Origin: Desulfobacteraceae bacterium
GTDB lineage: Bacteria; Desulfobacterota; Desulfobacteria; Desulfobacterales; JAABSP01
Assembly: GCA_011390345.1 (NCBI GenBank)
Contig: JAABSP010000054.1
Location: 1 to 35,002 of the forward strand
Reading direction: 5' to 3'
DNA length: 35,002 bases
Below the pieces are notes generated by a model. The model saw only the letters and a program-made list of their open reading frames with translations, had not been told where the DNA came from and ran no database searches. Within the stretch, counting starts at the first letter, position 1, and each line of letters opens with the position of its first letter. Position numbers and translations under genes: made by a program. Positions 30,123 through 35,002 of the stretch are shown one piece after another.

Positions 30123-31352
30123 ATGATGCGGATATTCAGTCTCGAAGAAATCAAGAAATCCTTTTTCACCTGCCTCTGGTTCGGGTTTTTGACCTTTCCC
30201 ATCATGGTGGTCCGGGTCAACACCATCGAGGATGTGGTGGAGTGGCGCTGGAACAACCTGATCATCGTGGTGTTCGGCAGCTTTTTCCTCTCCTTTTTAT
30301 GGCGCTACATGATCGAGCGGAAGGAGGCGGGCCGGAAAAAGGCAGAATCGGGCGAGGCCGAAAAAAAGCCCCTTGTCCGGCGGATTATGGATAATCCCAG
30401 GATATACCGTCCTCTTCTGGCAGCCGTCGCGATCTTCGTCCTCAGCTTCCCCTTTCTCTTCTCCAGCTACCAGACCAACATTATGACGACTGCGCTCATA
30501 TATGTCATGCTGGGGCTGGGGTTGAACATCGTCATCGGGCTGGCCGGCCTTCTCGATCTCGGATATGTGGCCTTCTACGCGGCCGGAGCCTACACCTATG
30601 CCCTGCTCAACTACCATTTCGGGCTCGGTTTCTGGACCGTGCTGCCCCTGGGGGCAGTCGTCGGGGCCATCATGGGCATCCTCCTCGGTTTTCCGGTGCT
30701 GCGGCTCCGGGGGGACTATCTGGCCATTGTCACACTGGGATTCGGGGAGATCATCCGGCTGGTGATGGAGAACTGGAACGAGTTCTCATTCGGCCCCAGC
30801 GGGATCGCCAATATTCCCCGCCCCGGATTCTTCGGCATGGATCTCTCCCTGACGGCCGCGACCAACTATATCTATTACATAATGATCGGGATGGTGCTGA
30901 TAACTATCTTCTTTGTCAACCGGCTCCAGAATTCCCGGATCGGCCGGGCATGGATCGCGCTGAGGGAGGATGAGATCGCGTGTCAGGCAATGGGGATCGA
31001 CAAGACCAAGACCAAGCTGACGGCCTTTTCACTGGGCGCGACCTGGGCCGGGATGGCCGGGGTCATCTTCGCGGCCAAGACCACCTTCATCAATCCCGCG
31101 AGCTTCACCTTTCTGGAGTCGGCCATCATCCTCTGCATCGTGGTTCTCGGCGGCATGGGTTCCATTGTCGGTGTGATCCTGGGCGCGCTGGTGCTTATCC
31201 TTCTGCCGGAGTATCTGCGGGCATTCTCCGACTACCGGATGGTCCTCTTCGGCGCGACCCTGGTACTCATGATGGTCTTCCGTCCCCAGGGGCTGGTGAG
31301 CGATGTTCGGCGGGTCTATCAGTTCAAAGGCGCAACGGAAAAGGGCGAATAG
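30123..31352 (+). CDS. livM: Branched-chain amino acid ABC transporter permease LivM
   Basis: This 409-residue permease has the core LivM domain from about residue 95. Its signatures are TTALIYVMLGLGLNIVIGLA, GLLDLGYVAFYAAGAYTYAL and LRLRGDYLAIVTLGFGEIIR. The coupling loop is GRAWIALREDEIACQAMGID, and ESAIILCIVVLGGMGSIVGV follows. An N-terminal extension of about 90 residues carries two extra predicted spans and a charged linker (RKEAGRKKAESGEAEKKP), as in the longer LivM type. It partners LivH. A second ATG directly follows the first. livG starts 9 bases after its stop. Confidence 0.94.
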   Translation: MMRIFSLEEIKKSFFTCLWFGFLTFPIMVVRVNTIEDVVEWRWNNLIIVVFGSFFLSFLWRYMIERKEAGRKKAESGEAEKKPLVRRIMDNPRIYRPLLAAVAIFVLSFPFLFSSYQTNIMTTALIYVMLGLGLNIVIGLAGLLDLGYVAFYAAGAYTYALLNYHFGLGFWTVLPLGAVVGAIMGILLGFPVLRLRGDYLAIVTLGFGEIIRLVMENWNEFSFGPSGIANIPRPGFFGMDLSLTAATNYIYYIMIGMVLITIFFVNRLQNSRIGRAWIALREDEIACQAMGIDKTKTKLTAFSLGATWAGMAGVIFAAKTTFINPASFTFLESAIILCIVVLGGMGSIVGVILGALVLILLPEYLRAFSDYRMVLFGATLVLMMVFRPQGLVSDVRRVYQFKGATEKGE

Positions 31353-31361
31353 AAGAGTTCA

Positions 31362-32162
31362 ATGGAACCGATACTGGAAGTGAATAAGTTGAGCATGGAT
31401 TTCGGGGGCCTTCGTGCGCTGGATGCAGTGGATCTCGATGTAAAAAACGGAGAGATCGCGGCCCTCATCGGCCCCAACGGCGCGGGCAAGACCACCTTCT
31501 TCAACTGCATCACCGGGATCTACAATCCCAGCGGGGGGGATATCTACATCGCTCCTCCCGGGAAAAAGAACGGAAACAGGCCGGAGCGGATCAACGGGAT
31601 CAAGCCGAACCATGTCACGAAAAAGGGGATGGCCAGAACCTTTCAGAATATCCGTCTTTTCGGTAGCATGACGGTGCTGGAGAATGTGATGATCGGCCGC
31701 CACTGCCGCACCCGTACCGGGGTGGCCGGGGCCATGCTCCGTCTGAAGTCAACGGTTCGGGAGGAGCAGGATCTGGTCGATTTCAGCTATGGGATTCTGG
31801 AGCGGATGGGCCTTGCCCGTTTCGTAAACGATCTGGCAAAGAATCTTCCCTATGGCGCGCAGCGGCGTCTGGAGATCGCCAGAGCCCTTGCCACAGAGCC
31901 TTTTCTGCTGCTGCTGGATGAGCCGGCCGCGGGCATGAATCCCCAGGAGACCCGGGATCTGGTGGATCTGATCGTCAGGATTCGGGATGATGAGAAGGTT
32001 TCGGTGATGCTGATCGAACATGACATGAAGCTCGTGATGACGCTGTCGGACCGGATTTTTGTCATGGATTACGGCAAGAAGATCGCTCAGGGGAAGCCTT
32101 CGGAGATCAAAAACGATCCGGTGGTGATCAAAGCCTATCTCGGAGAGGATGTCGATGCTTGA
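31362..32162 (+). CDS. livG: Branched-chain amino acid ABC transporter ATPase LivG
   Basis: This 266-residue ABC ATPase has Walker A GPNGAGKTT at about 37-45 and a signature motif replaced by YGAQRRLEIARAL, as usual in LivG. Walker B is FLLLLDEPAAGMNPQE and the switch histidine lies in LIEHDMKLVM. It couples ATP hydrolysis to transport through LivH/LivM together with LivF. Its last codons overlap the start of livF, which signals coupled translation. Confidence 0.95.
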   Translation: MEPILEVNKLSMDFGGLRALDAVDLDVKNGEIAALIGPNGAGKTTFFNCITGIYNPSGGDIYIAPPGKKNGNRPERINGIKPNHVTKKGMARTFQNIRLFGSMTVLENVMIGRHCRTRTGVAGAMLRLKSTVREEQDLVDFSYGILERMGLARFVNDLAKNLPYGAQRRLEIARALATEPFLLLLDEPAAGMNPQETRDLVDLIVRIRDDEKVSVMLIEHDMKLVMTLSDRIFVMDYGKKIAQGKPSEIKNDPVVIKAYLGEDVDA

Positions 32163-32862
32163 ATTGAAGGATATCAGAAGCTATTACGGCAATATTCAGG
32201 CCATCAAAGGGGTGAGCCTTACGATCAGCGAGGGGGAGATCATCACCCTTATCGGCGGAAACGGCGCGGGCAAGACCACCACGCTGATGTCCATCTCCGG
32301 CATCGTGCCGCCCCGAAGCGGGGAGATTCTCTTTATGGGGGAGCCGATCCATGAGAAGAGCCCTGATGAGATCGTTTCGATGGGGATCTGCCAGGTTCCC
32401 GAGGGGCGCCGGATCTTTCCCTTTCTCACGGTGATGGAAAATCTCGATATGGGCGCGTTTCTGCGGAAGGACAAGGATGGGATCAAAAAAGACCTGGAAT
32501 ACATCTACGATCTCTTTCCGATCCTTGCGGAGCGGCGTCATCAGGCCGGGGGGACCCTTTCGGGCGGGGAGCAGCAGATGCTGGCAATATCGAGAGCATT
32601 GATGGCAAGGCCCCGGCTTCTGCTGATGGACGAGCCCTCCCTGGGGCTGGCCCCGCTGGTGGTTAGGCGGATCTTTGAAATCATCGAGCAGATCAACCGG
32701 GAGAACAATACCACGATCTTTCTGGTGGAGCAGAATGCGAACCTGGCGTTGAAGGTGGCCAATCGGGGGTATGTCATGGAGAATGGTCTGATTACGATGG
32801 CCGATGATGCGGGGAAGCTTCTGGCCAATGAGGAGGTCAAGAGGGCGTATCTGGGGCTGTAG
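32155..32862 (+). CDS. livF: Branched-chain amino acid ABC transporter ATPase LivF
   Basis: This 235-residue ABC ATPase starts MLELKDIRSYYGNIQAIKGV. It has Walker A GGNGAGKTT, a canonical signature LSGGEQQMLAISRAL, Walker B LLLMDEPSLGLAP and the switch histidine position occupied as FLVEQNANLAL (Gln, as usual in LivF). ATG 32155 is chosen over ATG 32149 because GGAG lies 9 bases from it but only 3 from the earlier one. It overlaps the livG end by 8 bases and closes livKHMGF. No clear terminator follows. Confidence 0.94.
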   Translation: MLELKDIRSYYGNIQAIKGVSLTISEGEIITLIGGNGAGKTTTLMSISGIVPPRSGEILFMGEPIHEKSPDEIVSMGICQVPEGRRIFPFLTVMENLDMGAFLRKDKDGIKKDLEYIYDLFPILAERRHQAGGTLSGGEQQMLAISRALMARPRLLLMDEPSLGLAPLVVRRIFEIIEQINRENNTTIFLVEQNANLALKVANRGYVMENGLITMADDAGKLLANEEVKRAYLGL

Positions 32863-32939
32863 CGCTCTGTTTTCCCTCTGTTTTCGGCATCTGCTGTTTT
32901 TTCTCTCCTTCGAATCATCCTCTCCATTTGAAAAATGTT

Positions 32940-32967
32940 TTGACATCAACCTCAAAAACGGTATATG
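32940..32967 (+). promoter_or_regulatory. Putative promoter of the right-edge secreted protein gene
   Basis: TTGACA (32940-32945) and TATATG (32962-32967) are 16 bases apart, about 110 bases before ATG 33079. The leader between them shows no structure I recognise. Confidence 0.5.
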
Positions 32968-33078
32968 AGGGTAGGTGTGCCATAATGTCCGCGCTCTGCT
33001 CCCGTGACCGTTTTTTATTTTTGGGGGCGGTTTAGCAGGTTGGTAATTCTTTTGCTTTCAAAGGCAAGGAGGAATCCC

Positions 33079-35002
33079 ATGTGTCAGGCCATTCACCGTT
33101 TTAAATTCTTTTCCCTTATTCTGTTTATCTTTTTTATTTTACCTGTTCCAATACTTTTCTCCTTTCCTCAACTGAGTAATGCTGCAACTGTAACTACATT
33201 AGTGGATGAAAGCACGGCAAATGGCTTTACATCCCTGCGGGAGGCGATTACAGGAGCTGCTGCAGGAGAAACGATTGATTTTTCCGTTACGGGTACAATA
33301 TCTCTGATAGCGTCTCTTCCGGATATCACACAACCATTGACCATCGTCGGCCCAATAACCATCGACGGAGGTAATATAGCTGCAGCCACAGATGGCTTGG
33401 TGATCTATTCCTCCGGTGTTACGATTGACGGTTTAGTCATACAGAATTTTTCAGGAAGCGGCATTCTCTTCGATCTCGGTGCTTCAAGCAATACTGTTCA
33501 AAATTGCAGCTTGCTGAATAATGCTTATGGGTTGACAATCGCCAACAGCTCTAACACGAATACAATTTTGAAAAATGCGATATATGAGAATAATGGATAT
33601 GGTATATTTATCAGAGATTCTAACAGCAACAACAATACTCTTCAGGGAAATGACATCCATGATAATTTGGGAATTGGTGTAACTGTCAGCTATGGGATCG
33701 AAAATACCATCACAGAGAATCGGATCTATGACAATACGACAACCGCCGGTGGCATAGAACTGATCAATGGCGGCAACAGTTCGATAAATGCCCCTGTCCT
33801 TACGGCTGTCGTAGATGATATTTCTACCGGTGAAAAAATAGTTCATGGATTTCTTCCGGCTTCGTTCGGAAATGAAACGATTGAAATCTTCTATAACGAT
33901 ATAACTGATTCTCGATTTAAAGAAGGTGAGGAACTTCTCGCGAGTATATTGGTTAATCTGGATGGCAGTTTCAGCTATCCTTATGATCCAAGTACTGCTA
34001 TATCCTTCCAGGATTATTACCTTACTGCAACTGCAACGGATGTAAACGGAAATACCTCCGAATTTTCCCAAAGGAATCAGGCTCCGGAAAACTTTCCTCC
34101 TACCGGAACAACATACACAGCAAAACTAAACACAGATTTCACTTTCGGCACTGATCTCAATGCAGATGCAGGTGCTTTGCAAATCTCAGATTCCGATAAT
34201 TATGCCGGCAGTGATGTCAATGTAACGCTTACTGTGGATAAAGGAAAACTGACCCTTTCGGATACAAATATAACTGGCCTCACATCCACATCCGGTAATG
34301 GTACGTCTTCGATATCGTTGATCGGAACGATCACTGCAATCAATGCCGCCCTGGCAAACGGTCTTGTCTTCAACTACACCTTGGCAACACCGCCGACGGC
34401 CGCCATCACGCCCGCTCCTATCCTCACCATCACCACTGATGATCAGGCTCCTGCGGAACTCGGAGGGCCATCGACAGTTTCCAATAAGGTAAACATCAAC
34501 ATCGCAGCTATTATCGTTTCTCCGGTTTCAGTCGATGTAACAGAGGGCGGCACGGCAAAAACCTATGATGTATCTTTGAATACCTCCCAGACAGATACCG
34601 TCACCGTCACCGTTACCCCGGATGATCAGGTCAGTGTCGGATTCGGAGCATCGACGGCGGTTGATTTGGACTTTCCGGTCGGAACGACAACACAGCCCAT
34701 TACGGTCAGTGCGGTAAACGATGGCCTTGATGAGGTTGATCCGCATACCGGCACTATTACCCACAGTTCTATAAGCCCAGGGGATTCAAATTACGATTTT
34801 CTGTCAACAAGCATCCATGATTTTACTGCCAACATAACTGATATGGATGAAGCGCCGACGATCTCTGTCAGCGGTCCGCCGGCAGCGGTGTCGGAGGGAA
34901 ATACCGGCACTGCCACCGCGACATTCACGGTTTCGCTCTCATCGGCCAGCGGCAAGACCATCACTGTGGATTACGCCACTGTGGAAGATACAGCGACTGC
35001 AG
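33079..35002 (+). CDS. Large secreted beta-helix / cadherin-like / Calx-beta protein, 3' end off the window
   Basis: ATG 33079 (AGGAGG 7 bases upstream) opens a frame still open at the last base (641 codons seen). A Sec signal peptide covers residues 1-35 (ending QLSNA). The next part (SLREAITGAAAGETIDF) is the SLREAI start typical of secreted parallel beta-helix proteins, with helix rungs to about 240 (NTVQNCSLLNNAYGL, NTLQGNDIHDN, NTITENRIYDN). A bacterial Ig-like module (about 241-340) follows. After it comes a cadherin-like module (LQISDSDNYAGSDVNVTLTV, ending INAALANGLVFNYT), a further module, and from about 600 a Calx-beta-like repeat (SEGNTGTATATFTVSLSSAS). It is probably an adhesin or surface protein; the anchor or sorting domain lies beyond the window. 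Its codon use is more AT-rich at the start than in the liv genes. Confidence 0.82.
   Translation, partial: MCQAIHRFKFFSLILFIFFILPVPILFSFPQLSNAATVTTLVDESTANGFTSLREAITGAAAGETIDFSVTGTISLIASLPDITQPLTIVGPITIDGGNIAAATDGLVIYSSGVTIDGLVIQNFSGSGILFDLGASSNTVQNCSLLNNAYGLTIANSSNTNTILKNAIYENNGYGIFIRDSNSNNNTLQGNDIHDNLGIGVTVSYGIENTITENRIYDNTTTAGGIELINGGNSSINAPVLTAVVDDISTGEKIVHGFLPASFGNETIEIFYNDITDSRFKEGEELLASILVNLDGSFSYPYDPSTAISFQDYYLTATATDVNGNTSEFSQRNQAPENFPPTGTTYTAKLNTDFTFGTDLNADAGALQISDSDNYAGSDVNVTLTVDKGKLTLSDTNITGLTSTSGNGTSSISLIGTITAINAALANGLVFNYTLATPPTAAITPAPILTITTDDQAPAELGGPSTVSNKVNINIAAIIVSPVSVDVTEGGTAKTYDVSLNTSQTDTVTVTVTPDDQVSVGFGASTAVDLDFPVGTTTQPITVSAVNDGLDEVDPHTGTITHSSISPGDSNYDFLSTSIHDFTANITDMDEAPTISVSGPPAAVSEGNTGTATATFTVSLSSASGKTITVDYATVEDTATA

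Noticed and set aside
1-35002. CRISPR arrays, tRNA or rRNA genes, insertion sequences
   Set aside because: No regularly spaced repeats, no T-loop/cloverleaf patterns outside coding genes, and no transposase-like frame were found.

Overview
The window looks like a chromosomal segment of a Gram-negative anaerobe, most plausibly a member of the Desulfobacterota (the former Deltaproteobacteria). This is an inference from gene content: a CooT-family protein beside a DUF3842 protein, an RpoH-type sigma factor with paired small heat-shock proteins, a five-gene branched-chain amino acid ABC transporter, and giant secreted cadherin-like/dockerin proteins. No rRNA or tRNA is present, so the lineage cannot be fixed. 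Most genes are GC-rich. Three islands are visibly more AT-rich: the hicAB region near 2.2-3.0 kb, the MNT/HEPN pair at 26.3-27.0 kb and the secreted protein at the right edge.

Left part (1-11 kb, all minus strand, read right to left): glgP-glgA-glgB for glycogen turnover, closed by a terminator near 4.8 kb; then parA-parB for chromosome partitioning, a hicA-hicB toxin-antitoxin pair, an orphan antitoxin-like gene, a DUF3842 protein, a CooT-like protein, and an IspH that continues into a UbiA-like membrane domain and runs off the left edge. The IspH fusion is one of the most unusual items here.

Middle part (11-24 kb): one 2,387-residue secreted protein on the minus strand (seven FG-GAP propeller blades, about 16 cadherin/Ig-like repeats, a C-terminal dockerin); an ACT-domain protein; two tandem Hsp20 genes on the minus strand; and, divergent from them, an RpoH-family sigma factor followed by a metacaspase-like protease with a C-terminal peptidoglycan-binding domain. 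This is a proteostasis and stress neighbourhood. A half-size TauE/SafE permease and a convergent YitT-family membrane protein follow.

Right part (24-35 kb, plus strand): an ABC1/UbiB-family kinase-like protein with a strong terminator; a MNT/HEPN toxin-antitoxin pair lying exactly between the N-terminal stub of an alanine-dehydrogenase-like gene and the C-terminal stub of a FAD-dependent oxidoreductase, a sign of insertion with deletion; a single-span membrane protein of unknown function whose start still overlaps the oxidoreductase stub; then livK and livHMGF with a promoter, an 11-codon leader ORF and an internal hairpin/T-run. The window ends inside a second large secreted protein (SLREAI-type parallel beta-helix, cadherin-like and Calx-beta-like modules). 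All assignments come from reading the sequence and recalling family motifs; no database search was run.
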